From positions 2,666,001 to 2,730,000 of the forward strand of contig JACCLO010000008.1 of the NCBI GenBank assembly GCA_029448655.1: 64,000 bases of DNA. Reading direction: 5' to 3'. Source of the stretch: Wolfiporia cocos (taxonomy: Eukaryota; Basidiomycota; Agaricomycetes; Polyporales; Phaeolaceae). Each line of letters opens with the position of its first letter. Positions within the stretch are counted from its first letter, which is position 1. Positions 23,868-34,679 of this stretch are shown here, piece by piece. The notes under the pieces are model-generated. The model searched no databases. It saw nothing but the letters and a program-made list of their open reading frames with translations, and was not told where the DNA came from. The translations under genes and the position numbers were made by a program.

Positions 23868-24296
23868 TCAAGTTGGAACTCTCCCTTCCAGGGTAATTAC
23901 CATTTCGACCGTATCCATTCGGATCGTGGTCTCTGGTTTTCTTTCTTCTGCCCCTAGTACTGATCGTACATCGACTGTTTGGTCTTTCCAGTCGATTGTG
24001 GGGTTTTTGTCTTTTAGCCACCCATACCCTAGAATCATATTTTCTGTTCCGATTGATCCTACCAGGAATCGGACCTTTCGTGTCTTCTGGGTTTTTGGGT
24101 ATCGTAGCGTTATGGTGGCTTCCCGATCTATTCGTCCGTCTTTGTTTTCTGTTCCGTCGACGTTTTTGACGATGATTGGGTTCTTCAGAGGTTGCGTGGG
24201 CACCTTGTATTTTTCTACCACTCTACTGTGGATCAGGTTTGACATTGCTTCTGAGTCGATTAGTGCGTTGCACTTCACGGGTTTTGCCAGCGTCAT
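23868..24296 (-). pseudogene. Ty3/gypsy aspartic protease
   Basis: The active-site block reads ALIDSEAMSNLI where the family has a D-S-G-A-T/S pattern, so the conserved glycine is replaced by Glu and the following residue by Met. A second block, FLVGSIGTENMILGYGWL, matches the flap/C-terminal region. The altered active site predicts loss of activity. Confidence 0.75.
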
Positions 24297-24385
24297 GATT
24301 ACCGGGATGAAGAGGGATCAATTCTTCTCGAATGAGGTAATTACATGTGCTGCTTTCTCGGAGGGTAAGACCGTGGGCTTCCCTC

Positions 24386-26233
24386 CTAGGCAAAATCCTG
24401 TTCTTCTACAAGCTGTGCTAGGAGCTTGGGATTCTTGGCTTTCAAAGCCCTGATCACTGTGACTGCCCTGTTTGCAGTAATATATTCTGTCTCCTCCTTG
24501 GAGACTTCTTCGATGCGGGCTTCCTGCTCGGCTTCTTCTTCCTCGGTTTTTCGAGTGATTCGTCTGGGACGTGCTGATTTCTTTGATTTCTTTGGGCAGT
24601 CCCTAGACATGTGCCCTGGCTGGTGGCAAGTAAAACACTTGCCCTTCTTGGTGTGATCATCCCTTTCCTGGGTGGTCATTCGATCTATATCCATCGCGTT
24701 CGGATCTTTCGATGTCGTTGTCTGTGGAGCGCTAGTGTGTCCGTTATTCTGGTTTGGGGCTTGCCAAGCCCTTTTCTTGACAAATGCTTTATCGTGTTTC
24801 AAGAATATCTTGTATGTGTTTTCATAGTATGATGCCGCAGACTGCCATTCGTCAATGGTTGCTGGGAGCGGTTGTACACCGATGATGTATCGGGTTGTAT
24901 GTTCCGGTAACCCTTTCTCGAAGAGGGTTATGAGTAGTGCATTTCCGTCCGCACTGTATCGGTCGTACTGGGCCTTTCCAACCAAGTTATTGAATTCGGT
25001 GATATAGTCGTCGATGTCCTTTCTGTCCTGGGCTACGTCCAGGATTTTCTTTCATGCTTTCTGCACTTCTTCGATGGCTCCGAAAGCCTTCTGGAAATCT
25101 GCGTCAAATTGTGTGAGACTGGGTGGAAAGAATTGCTTTGTTGTAGGGTTGGTATAGACTCGGTGGTAGTTCTGTTTCCACTGGCCCGTTTTTCCTTTGT
25201 TTGAAATATAGGAGAGGATAAAGATCACTCTCTGGACGTCGTTTTGGAACGTCGTTTCGTACATCGTAAACCAGGAATTGAACTGGTTTATGAAGTTCTG
25301 CATGTCGGATCGTTCCCCGTCGAATACGTCGGGGGGGTTGATCTTTATCATCGGGGGTCGGTAGTACGGGTTCGGCGCTGGAGGTGGAGGCTGCGGCGCA
25401 TTCGGTGGTGGAGGCCCTCCCGGGGGTCCTCCTCCTCCTGGGTATCCTCCACCTGGGTTTCCTGGGTTTCCTCCGGGGTTCCCTGGGTTCCCTCCAGGGT
25501 TTCCTCCTCCGGGGTTCATGGGGATTCCTCCTCCAAGTCCTCCAGGAGGGGGGGCATTTCCTCCTCCGAGTCCGAAGTTTCCTCCCAGTCCTCCTCTGCC
25601 TGTACCTGTGGCGGTTCGTCCAAATAGGCCTGAAGGCCATGTTCCTGGGTTTGTCATTCCCATTCCTCCGCTTGGGCTAGTCCAAGACGGATTTCCTCCG
25701 CTACCCATTCCGGGTGTGTTCTGTGGGGGGTTTCCAAAGAGGTCTGTTCCTCCAGCCATAGACCCAATCCCACTCTGTGCAAAAGCAGATATAAATTCTG
25801 GAGGGTTCTGTCCTCTGGTCTGGCTGTTATCTGTTCCTGTAAGTTCTCCAGGATTTCTCCCATCATCTCCGATGCGCTCAATTCCTGCCATTCCTGTGGC
25901 GCCCGAAGGCTGATTCGTATTTCCATCAGCATCGAAGGTTCTGTTGATGGTTTCAGTTTCGTTTTTGGTCAACATCGTGATTGACATCGGAGGGATGTCT
26001 CCGAATCATTCAAACGCTTCACGCGTCTTTTCCCAAGCGGTCGTTCCTGCAGAGGGGTATACTTCTACCCACTTCGATGCCCTATCTTCTCTGGGGATGA
26101 CAACAATTCCTCCGCGGTTATGGAAGGCTCCAATGGTGTCAGTCCACTCGTATCTGTTGAGTCTGTAGACTCCCTGAATGTCCTCGGGCAAGAGTGCAAT
26201 CAGTCGTGCTGGGAATTCTGGTCCAAATATCAT
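24386..26233 (-). pseudogene. Ty3/gypsy gag
   Basis: Begins near 26233 (MIFGPEFPARLIALLP), is cut by TGA at 26006-26008 and again at 25052-25054, and continues to a zinc knuckle CFTCHQPGHMSRDC (CX2CX4HX4C) near 24600-24640. Residues encoded at about 25395-25560 form a Gly/Pro/Asn-rich repeat built from GGNPGNP-like units. The capsid-like core includes PPDVFDGERSDMQNFINQF. It is acidic and Lys-rich after the knuckle. The frame is broken into at least three pieces. Confidence 0.85.
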
Positions 26234-26919
26234 GTGCCCTTACACCGTGGTAGGTGAGGGTGTGATAGTAGCTCGACCTTCTGTTACAGGTCGAATACCC
26301 GTTCGTATATTCGAGTCGCGAATATAGATCGTTCTTCTGCACGTAGGCACGTCGCCGTATGCAAGGCAAATACTCGTTAGATGCCTTCAAGTCCTAGATG
26401 AAGTTCCTAGGAGGTCGTTTAATATCCAATGTGCGTTAGAGGATATAATCTGGTTCTGGTGCGAGTCTTGATAGAATATAAGACTCGCCTAAGTCCGAGA
26501 AGTCAAGGTGCACTTCGAGGACTTAGTCGTTCGTTGGCTCGAGTGAGAAATACTGAGCGTAGTTTCCTACATTTGAGAACGAGTATAAGACTTCTTGTTT
26601 ATACAACAAGGTCGAGCTGAAGAGCCTCGACAGTAGGTACATGAGTTTATATACTACACTGGGTTTTAGGGGTCGAGTCTGTCCCAGATGTCACCGCTAC
26701 TATCTACACTATAGTACCAAATGTTTGATAAGTCTGCAATGATATATCCGAAACGATAGATAGGAATGATGATGGCAGTTGAACGCCATCTGTCAGCTAT
26801 TCGATGATAAAGATGAAACGGTGACAGGGTTGAATCTGTCAGAGGTGAAACGCGCCCTACGTGCTAGTACAACTGGGGGTGCGCCCAGTAGAGTCACGAG
26901 TAGCCAGGGGGTTGACTGT
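26234..26919 (-). other. Probable 5' LTR and leader of the Ty3/gypsy element
   Basis: Non-coding sequence between the Plavaka N-terminal piece and gag. It has a TATA-like GTATATAAAC on the minus strand near 26650. I could not fix LTR ends or a primer-binding site. Confidence 0.35.
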
Positions 26920-27804
26920 GCAACAAGTCCCTGTATCGTATTTGCCCAATGACGAGTTCTGTCAGCGTTCGAAATTATAGAATACCCGTAACAAAAACTA
27001 TCTTGTTTGTTTTTGACACAATTAAACAGCTGAATCAGTTTCTCAGTATGCTCCCTGCTTAGTGGAGCAGCCAAAGCAATCTCTGCAAACTCACATTCAA
27101 TACAAGACCCAAATGGGTGCCATGGATTATCCTCAGGTGGTGAAGGCTGATTTTCAACTGTCTGGACAAATGTGGCAAATGACTGAATCTGCACTGGGAT
27201 TCTGCTGTTTGGATGGTGCACAACCATAATGTCATCTGCACTTGGCTTATATGGTGCAAAACTTGGGGGCTTGATTGGGGCTTTTCATACTATGAGAGCT
27301 ATCTTTGCTCTGAGAGTTCATACTATGAGAGCTATCTTTGCTCTGAGAGTTATGTTCACTCTGAGAGCTACTGTCAAGTGGTAAAGATTGTTGTATGTCA
27401 TCATCTCCTGCAGAAACCAGGTTCTGCTGAGTCAGCTTGGGTACAGAATTTGATGCTTACCACTAAATCCACTTGGTATAGATGGCCCTGGCTCTAGGTT
27501 AAGACTACTGAGCTGTTTTTGGGCCTGCAAAAGGCGCAAATGCTGATCTTGAGTTACTGCAATGTAATCAGAATCATCCCAGTGCAATATACAAGTTTAT
27601 TGGCCTCTACTCACATTGATGATCCTTATTAAGCATCTGCTGCTTATAATGCTCATCACGCTGTTTCTGCAGTTCCTTGGCTCTACAGACTGTTTTGTGA
27701 GATGCTAGGCATTTTATATTGAATTCCTTGCCACAGTTAGGGCAGGTTTCACGGAATCCAGACTGATATCTGCCTTTTACAGTTTGTTTTGCTTTTCCGG
27801 GCAT
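26920..27804 (-). pseudogene. Plavaka transposase, N-terminal part
   Basis: The ATG at 27804 starts MPGKAKQTVKGRYQSG followed by a C2H2-like finger (CPNCGKEF, then H and C), the normal Plavaka N terminus. After an intron-rich stretch the frame resumes with QSFATFVQTVENQPSPPEDN, WHPFGSCIECEFAEIALAA and ends with TRHWANTIQ near 26935, where foreign sequence begins. Family-typical positions and order support the assignment. Confidence 0.65.
27286..27351. repeat. 33 bp tandem duplication
   Basis: Two adjacent copies of a 33 bp unit starting CATACTATGAGAGCTATC, with a partial third unit after them. On the minus strand it encodes a Ser-rich repeat (SMNSQSKDSSH) in the Plavaka N-terminal region. 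Confidence 0.85.
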
Positions 27805-28044
27805 GTTTCAGGTGGATACAGAGAGCAGGAGTTGAGGAAACCGGAGCAAGAGGAAGCAGGACAGTGCACAGTAGTAGCACGCCGTACCTCACCGCAACGG
27901 CATTGAAGTGGCATGGCAGGGATCTACCACTCACAAGTGGTTGTGGCTGTGGCAGTTAATCGTTGTAACTCAATTATAATGATTAAGTCCCTGTTGGAAC
28001 GAGAACTTGCATTGTAAATTAGTGGCGGGGCCAGCAGATCCCTT

Positions 28045-30453
28045 GTGCAGCCAGGAGAGGCCGGCCCCAATGTCCGAGCAAGCAAGCAAATTTCACTGCG
28101 TGCTTACATGCACTCACTCCTTGCTTCCTTCGCCCTTCTGTGTGTCGCTTACCAGCCTGCTGCCACTGCCTTTAGCAACACTTCCGTCCCGTTTCCTTCC
28201 TGCTTTGATTCCCTTCCGACTCACATGCAAGACACGCCCACACCACCTTCCCTGCCATGGCATCTGCGAATCCATCTCGCAGCAGACCACAATGCACCCC
28301 CAGGCAGCTCAGCTGTCATGGACATCCCACACTGCGGGACCTCCAATGCGAACCTCCCGGTGCCCCGCATGCCAGAAGTGCCCCTACCACCGCCTCCCAG
28401 CCCGGCGCACCCTGGTGGAGGTGTGGCAGCCCCACCTGCGGTTGTCCCACTGGCACCTGCTGCCCTGGCTGCTGCCCTGCACCCTGCCGTGCCCACGCAC
28501 CTGCGCAGTGAGCCCCCCATGCCTGCCATCAGCCCGGGTGCACCACCTGTCATAGCCTTGTTCGAATCGCCAGAGGATTTGGCAGCCACATGTGCAGCCG
28601 TGGCTCTGGCTGGTGGTGACGATGGCAAGGTTACACCCATTCTGCCCATAAAGAAAGGCTACAAGGGTAGCCCCCTCTAGGTGCCCATTTCCTGCATCCG
28701 GGATGAACTCCACTCCTCTCATCACTTGCACCCTGCCTTCCCGTTACTTGTTTCCTACCATAGGCCTCCCATGCCTGCATGCCTGGTGGTGCTGGTGCAT
28801 CTTCTTTCCCGTTACCATTGGGCTCGCAGGCATGCCATGCCTGGCCCCTCTCTGTCCTACTGTTTGCGTGGTGTGCCCTTCCCACCTCTGCTTCAGTGCG
28901 CTGATGGCATTCACCCATAGCGCCACCACCGAAGGTCATACATGCCATCCAGAAGTGGGAGTATGTCCCCTACAACTCCCTCTCTGTCAGGGCCCATCAC
29001 GTGGCAATCTCTGGCGACGAGACCCTGGTCTTCACATCGCAGGGTGGCCTGGCAGCAAAAGGTCTTGACCACATGGGGGAATGATCCCTCTCCTTCCTGG
29101 AGTGGTCAGCGGCTGCTTCCACCATGGAGCGGCTCATGCGCCAATATCGGGGTGATGATCGGGCTGATGCCCTGGCAGCACACCACAAGATTGTTGTGGG
29201 CCTCACCCTGCACCACAGCTGGGCAGTGGCTATGACTTATGACATCGAGCAGTGCGAGCTGGTCATAGCCAACCCCATGATCGATATCTCCACCCTTGAC
29301 AGTGCGGCACTCATGGTTATCACCACGTCAATTCAGTCAGACCTCTTCACCCCCCAGGCCACTCCCACAGCAGTGTGCCACTCACAAGGTGCTGATGATG
29401 CCCCTGTGTGTCACAGAATTCCCTGTGGGGGGTTCTCGACATCCCTTACTGTACTGCGGAAGTGCCCCTAGGTGCAGGGCTAAGTCTTAGCGTACCGTCT
29501 CCTCTCGTCCGCTCCCTGTTATCTTATCAGACCACCTGACCCATTAGATTAGTGCTGTAGGGTAGCGCGCGTCTCAGGTACTGCAAGTTATGGTCACAGT
29601 ATGTACATGTCACATCACAGTAGTTACATATCATGTGCTCTCTTAGTTACGGCGCACAGGCCACAACTTTAGGGCGGCCATTACTGGCCAGCTATCCATG
29701 TATATAAGTACGAGGACTTGAGGCCTTATGCCTCAAGTCTGAGATTCTCGGCATTAGGGCTCTGCCCTCTTTCTTCTTGCTTGTGTGATGCTGGCGAGGT
29801 TGGCTCCGGCTCTCTCTCTCTCTCACTCACTTGCTAGTCTGGTACGTTGACTTAGCAGTAGCCACTTGTCATGACGCCAAGACAGTTTATGCGTGACGTT
29901 CACCACTGCTAGGTGTGCTTGTGCGCTGTGAGAGTTATGGGTCCCCTGTCCTGGTAGGCCGGTCGCACAGACAAGTAAGTCTGTGTCACTGTGGCCCCAC
30001 TGGCCAAGCCACCTAGGCTGTCAACCTGTTGCTTTCTCTGCGGAGCAACTAGCCACCTTTCACAGGGCTGCACTGCCACCACAACCATCACTGGGTGCCC
30101 CATTGTGGCCCTGACCCATCTGCCTGCAGCCCCCATGCTTTGCTGGCCCCCAATGGCCGCAAGCAGTTTTGCTTCATATTTACTCACAAATCCTACTGCC
30201 CACATGCAGCCAGTTGCCCATATTTCCATGGCTGCCCCCTGTGTGGCAGATCCGAGCATGGTGCTGGCAGGTGCTCCTCACACAAGTAGTGACCCGTGCA
30301 GGGTTGTCACCCCCCTGGATGTTGGGGGCCTCGAAAATGTGCTCCGTCAGCATAGCATCCTTGAAAAATGGCAGCACATCATTGACGGTCTTCATCATGG
30401 CTTTAACATGGGGGCCACGGCCCCCATCGAGCGTACCTTAATTTTTGATAATC
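28045..30453 (+). pseudogene. DIRS gag-like region
   Basis: An open Pro/Ala-rich stretch (28045-28680) is followed by pieces with IQKWEYVPYNSLSVRAHHVA, SFLEWSAAASTMERLMRQY, DALAAHHKIVVGLTLHHSW and AMTYDIEQCELVIANPM. It ends with a zinc knuckle CFLCGATSHLSQGC (about 30028-30069) and a CCCH-like finger (CPYFHGCPLCGRSEH), which lies in another frame, so two compensating one-base indels flank it. A TGA interrupts near 29082. The reverse-transcriptase lead-in VVTPLDVGGLENVL follows at about 30305. Confidence 0.7.
29409..29988 (+). mobile_element. Solo LTR 1 in DIRS gag
   Basis: A 580 bp segment starting TGTCACAG and ending CTGTGTCA, with a perfect 5 bp duplication CTGTG (29404-29408 and 29989-29993). 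It has a TATA element (TGTATATAAG near 29700). Deleting it with one copy of CTGTG rejoins the gag frame without shift. It belongs to the same family as the solo LTR at 31479-32027. Confidence 0.9.
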
Positions 30454-32078
30454 TGACACAAGCACAACCTCAGACACACACCTGGGGGAAGGGGGCTCGC
30501 TCAAAGGCGCTTTCCTGGTCTGGGGCATCTAAGGCTGCAAAGGCCAAGACAAGTCTGAGGTTCACTCAAGACTGTCTGGCTATTATATATCTCTACTGTT
30601 GTTTGTACATGTTATGGCATGGCCTGTAAGGCATCAGCGCTGAGGTAATCTAGTAGCTACATGGTGGCCAGTAAGGGCATCAGAGCGTGAGCACTGGTAC
30701 AGCTAGGGGAGCACTGGATGTCTATGACAACATAGCGGGTTAGGCCCGGATCAGTGGTTCTTGTTGATTGGGGGTTCACCGGTAATGGCAGGATTCTATG
30801 TCCGTGATTGGGGCATCTGTGGTCCAGGTTCCCAAGGACTGGTACTGAGGGGAAGGCACATGGCGGCCCAGGTTCCCATGTGCTGGTACTGAAGGGTGGC
30901 GTCTGCCGAGAGCATGGACTTGCCAGTATGGGCTGTGTGTGATGTGGGGTGATCGAGCATGATCGACTGAGATCGGTACATAGAGTCCTGTGACTGTTAG
31001 GGTTCTCAGTCGTACAGGTGCTGCCCGAGGTTGGTGTTCCTCATAGACTAGGGCGGCTGGAGTTTAAGGCCTTCTGTGGGCCTTAGTCCATATAGTACAT
31101 AGTCCGTGCCAGTAATGGCGTAAGTCCGTGGTTGGTAATGACTGTGTAGCCGGTAATGGCTGTAGTTTGTGGAGACGGAAGGTGTTGGGTTTGGTTAGTT
31201 GGGTGGACGTAGTCCTAGCCATGAGTCTGGATGGTTGTGACCTGATGAGGTATGGTCCAGGTAGCAAGGGGTTGGTCTGGTTAGGTGCTACTGGGCTCAT
31301 TGTAGTTGGTCAGGGTCACATGACTGCTATTGGCTTTATGTTGGACTGGACGTGTGGTCTGGGACTAGGGTTCTTAGGTGGGGCTGGTGATGCTGTTAGC
31401 TAGTGCCCGTAGTGGTACATATGTAGGGCTTAGTCTAGCTGTGGCTTTGGGTTTCCAGCCTCGGGGGTACTCTTAATGTGTCACAAACTTTGGACTAACA
31501 GGTTTAGACTCCCTCGCTATAGGTTGCACGTGCGGCGCTAGGCGTACGCCGCGTCTCTGCACCATAGTTACCTCCACGTACGTTCCAGTTATTGCAGGTC
31601 ACCTGACTGTTAGGTTAGCGCTGTAGGGTAGCGTGCGCCTCCGGTACTCACACTATGGTCACAGTAGTTACATGTAGCGTCACTTAGCACATGACCCAGT
31701 AGATACGGCGCACAGGCCTCATCTTTAGGGCAGTACTAGTAGCACCATCGCGCATGTATATATTACGACGGAATGTGGGCTTACTCCCCATTCCTAAGAT
31801 TCTCGACAATTGGGCATAGCCCCTTTCTATTCTCGTTCTGTGTGCGACTCTGGCCGGGGGCCCATCTCGTCTTACTTGACTGTGCGCTGCCTCAACACGT
31901 TGACTCTAGGAGTCCCTTCTTAGGGTACAGCCGACAGTTCACCGCTATTGCGGTCGCGCACCTTCCTGTACTGCGTTATAGGATTCCCCTGTTGTACAGG
32001 GTCCCACAGACAGGTTAGTCTGTGTCATAATGATCGGAAAAGGTACTGTGCCAAGAAGCTTGAAATTGGCATGTGACA
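30454..32078 (+). mobile_element. LTR-like element in DIRS reverse transcriptase
   Basis: Starts TGACACAAGC, ends CATGTGACA and is flanked by the perfect 5 bp repeat TAATC (30449-30453 and 32079-32083). Its own length is about 1.07 kb once the solo LTR nested within it is subtracted. No coding domain was found, so it is either a long solo LTR or a small non-autonomous LTR element. Removing it rejoins the RT frame across FDN|HSSVNLCPSF. Confidence 0.8.
31479..32027 (+). mobile_element. Solo LTR 2, nested in the LTR-like element
   Basis: A 549 bp segment starting TGTCACAAAC and ending GTCTGTGTCA, flanked by the perfect 5 bp repeat TAATG (31474-31478 and 32028-32032). It shares long blocks with solo LTR 1, such as GCTGTAGGGTAGCG and ACGGCGCACAGGCC, and has a TATA element near 31752. 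The two copies are clearly diverged. Confidence 0.88.
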
Positions 32079-32680
32079 TAATCATTCCTCTGTCAACCTG
32101 TGCCCCTCCTTCATTGACCAATATATTGCCAATGAACAGGCTGCTGGCCATTATTCTGTGGCATTTGCACCATCAGACCTTGAGGCCTGCATTGGCCCAT
32201 TCTGCACCTCACCGCTGGGGCTTGTGCCGAAGCCACATTCAGACAAGCTTCGCACGGTTCAGGACCTGTCCTACCTACATAACGACCCTTCCATCCCTTC
32301 TGTGAATGCAGGCATCTCCTCTGATGACTTTCCCACTGAGTGGGGGATGTTCAATGACACCTCCACACTCCTTCTCTCAGGCTGCCTTGTGGCCACTTTT
32401 GACATTTCTGCTGCTTACCGCATTACTCCTGTACAGCCCACTCAACAGCGTGCCTTTTGTGTTGCATGGTGTGGCAAGGTCTATGTTGACTTTGCTGCTG
32501 CCTTTGGGTGTGCTTCCAGTGCCGGCATGTTTAGCTCCATTGCCGACATGCTCGTTGCAATTTATCATGTGCACAGATTTGGCCCACTCCAAAAGTGGGT
32601 TGACGATTTCCTCATCATCCGCTTGCCAGGTCAGTCTTGGTGCAAGGCCGACTTTGTTGCACTGACCGTGCGGTTCAGCG

Positions 32681-33635
32681 TGAGGGACTTCAGTGCCAGA
32701 GATGCATCTTTAGAGACACCGCAGATGCATCTGGGGCACTCTATGCAATATTAACGCCCAAGCGTGCTGCATAGATGCATCTGAATAAAATAAGATGCAT
32801 CTGCGCAAGAAATACCTGTGCAGGGTTCAAACACTTGACCTGAGATCAGCAAAGTCGCAACCTGTACCACTTCGCCAAATGGTGTTGGTATCCAAGTCAC
32901 ATACTCATTAATATGATCCATTTAATGTCCTTTCATCGCTGTAGCTGTTGATTGTCAAGTCACACCTTAGTGCAATGTTCCATATTGCCCTGAAGGTCAT
33001 TTATGACAGCATCCTTACCTCATTGCAGATACATATGGGTTGTGGGATACATCAATAAATAGATGCATTCTGAGTTCAACCTAATGAGCTTACTGACATA
33101 TGAGCAGAATGTTAAATTTTATTACAACCGTTATTATATTGACTACTGACTATATATTTGCACAACATCTCCCTCTCACCAATCACTTTAGCTGAGTGGT
33201 TTCAGTTGCTGTTTTGCTTGTCGAAATTCATGGGAAGGCGCCCGCTCGTGAGGCTATGCGCTCCCTTTCAGACTCCAGGGACTTCGTCTGGATGGGTTAA
33301 CAAATGCACGGCGTAGGTACGTACAATCCGTCCCTTTTTATACTAGCGGTGACTCATCTACCCGTACCGCCCCGATTATCAGCCCCCCGACTCCCGCCGT
33401 GCCCACCATTTCCACCTTGGTGCACTATTGACTCCGATCGATGTGCGACTCCGATCACACCATCGCGCACCGAGCGCGTCGACTTCCAACATTGCTGAGG
33501 TCTCATGGTTCCTGGTTCGATTCATGGCTTGCGATGCTTCATTTTATTACCAATGGGCGCCTAATTCCGATGACTTAGAGTGCCCCAGATGCATCTGTGG
33601 TGTCTCTAAGTTGCATCTGTGGCACTGAAACTCTA
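32681..33635. mobile_element. Fold-back element with tRNA-like arms, copy B
   Basis: Second copy of the element at 16927-17605, with the same TIRs and arms. It is flanked by an 8 bp near-duplication, GTTCAGCG (32673-32680) and GTTCAGCA (33636-33643). The left arm again carries the minus-strand tRNA-like sequence (about 32820-32890). The right-arm tRNA-like sequence is split by a 273 bp insertion at 33219-33491. Removal restores the DIRS RT frame (TVRFS|IPWNV). Confidence 0.82.
33219..33491. repeat. Insertion splitting the tRNA-like arm of copy B
   Basis: About 273 bp absent from copy A, flanked by TTGCT on both sides (33214-33218 and 33492-33496), which suggests a 5 bp target duplication. 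It is GC-rich and pyrimidine-rich with no open frame of note. Its family is unknown. Confidence 0.6.
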
Positions 33636-34411
33636 GTTCAGCATTCCATGGAATGTGCCCAAAACCCGCCCGCTTGCTGCGGTGCAGCGCTACATTGGTT
33701 TCGACTGGGACCTTGCACAAAAATCTGTGGCTTTCCCATCCAACAAGCTCACTTCATTGCTGCAGCTGATCAAGGATTGGGATGTGCCGTGGGCTCGCTT
33801 TGCTGCCAAGGATGCTGCTGCACTGCATGGCAAACTCGTTCATGCCAGCTGCATTTTTCCTCTCATTCGCCCCTTTCTCCCATCCATCTCCTGCTTTTCT
33901 GAGTCTTTCATCTCGTCGCAGGTGCAGCGTTTTCCACCCGCTTCCCTCCTAGCCGACTTGAACTGGGTTGCCGACCTCTTGCCGTTGCTTCCCAACAGCT
34001 TACCTCTAGCCAGCCCCACACCATACGACATCGGCTGGTGGGGCGACGCCTCTACCTCCTTTGGAATCGGGGTGGTGGTGGGTCCATGCTACACAGTATG
34101 GCATTTCGCTCCCGGTGTTGTAGTTGGTCCGTGGAGCGGGCTTGACATCAGCTGGGCAGAGGCTGTGGCTGTCGAGCTGGGCCTGCGTGTGGCACTACAG
34201 GAAGGCCTGCTCAACGGCCTGCCAGCCTGCACATCGTGCTTCCTCATGCGTTCGGACAACTTCAGTGTGGTTGCGGTTGTAAACAAGGGCCGTTCACGTG
34301 GGCGGACGACCAACGCTGTGCTGCAGCACATTGACGCTTTGCTGGCCCCACGGGGTTTTGCGCTGCAGGCAGAGTACGTTTCCAGCCACGAGAACGTCAC
34401 CGACTCTCTCT

Positions 34412-34675
34412 CACCGGGGGCATTATCTGATGACTTTGTCGGAAACATGTTGGTATCATTTGAATAAGTGATCATATGCAAACATAATGCCATTGGTTGA
34501 TAACATCGTGAGAAACACATGACCTCAGCTAACCATTGGCTGCATAAAGATCCAGACACCGGGGGCGTTATCTAATGAAGATATTACAAAAGCAATCAAT
34601 GCATTAGGTTCGCATTTGATCACTTATTCAAATGATACCAGCATGTTTCCGACTTTGTAGATAATGCCCCCGGTG
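34412..34675. mobile_element. CACCG-ended MITE between RNase H and recombinase
   Basis: A 264 bp element whose 65-70 bp TIRs start CACCGGGGGCATTATCT and include GTCGGAAACATG and ATCATTTGAATAAGTGATCA. TCT flanks both sides (34409-34411 and 34676-34678). A third, internal copy of the terminal motif (CACCGGGGGCGTTATCT) lies at 34557-34573. The 3 bp duplication and CAC start suggest a CACTA/CMC-type origin. Removal restores the RNase H ending DSLSRG. Confidence 0.8.
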
Positions 34676-34679
34676 TCTC

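Larger units (their letters stand above)
21749..26920 (-). mobile_element. Truncated Ty3/gypsy retrotransposon with dUTPase
   Basis: Order on the minus strand: leader/probable LTR (26920-26234), gag (26233-24386), protease (24296-23868), dUTPase (23867-about 23500), linker and reverse transcriptase (to 22409), RNase H (to about 21750). The integrase and 3' LTR are absent; the frame passes directly into Plavaka sequence at about 21748. At least five in-frame TGA codons sit where the reading frame otherwise continues, so the element is dead. dUTPase-bearing elements of this family have been reported in the white-rot basidiomycete Phanerochaete chrysosporium. Confidence 0.85.
19773..27804 (-). 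mobile_element. Plavaka DNA transposon, split by Ty3/gypsy sequence
   Basis: A Plavaka-type (CMC/EnSpm-related) transposase gene on the minus strand. Its N-terminal part is at 27804-26920 and its C-terminal part at 21748-19773, with about 5.2 kb of Ty3/gypsy sequence between. The middle of the transposase, normally a few hundred residues, is missing at the junction, so a deletion accompanied or followed the insertion. Probable right terminus near 28020, where CACTAATTTAC is followed inward by GTTCCAACA-type subterminal repeats. The left terminus was not found. Confidence 0.7.
32084..34411 (+). pseudogene. DIRS reverse transcriptase and RNase H
   Basis: RT landmarks: GLVPKPHSDKLRTVQDLSYL, SGCLVATFDISAAYRITPV, AFGCASSAGMFSSIADML and the catalytic KWVDDFLI box near 32595-32620. 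The frame is interrupted by the fold-back element at 32681 and resumes at 33644 with IPWNVPKTRPLAAVQRYIGF. The RNase H-like part shows GWWGDASTSFGIG, SWAEAVAVELGL, MRSDN and SSHENVTDSLS, ending in the family's SRG motif once the MITE at 34412 is discounted. Apart from the insertions the frame is open, which suggests fairly recent activity. Confidence 0.85.
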
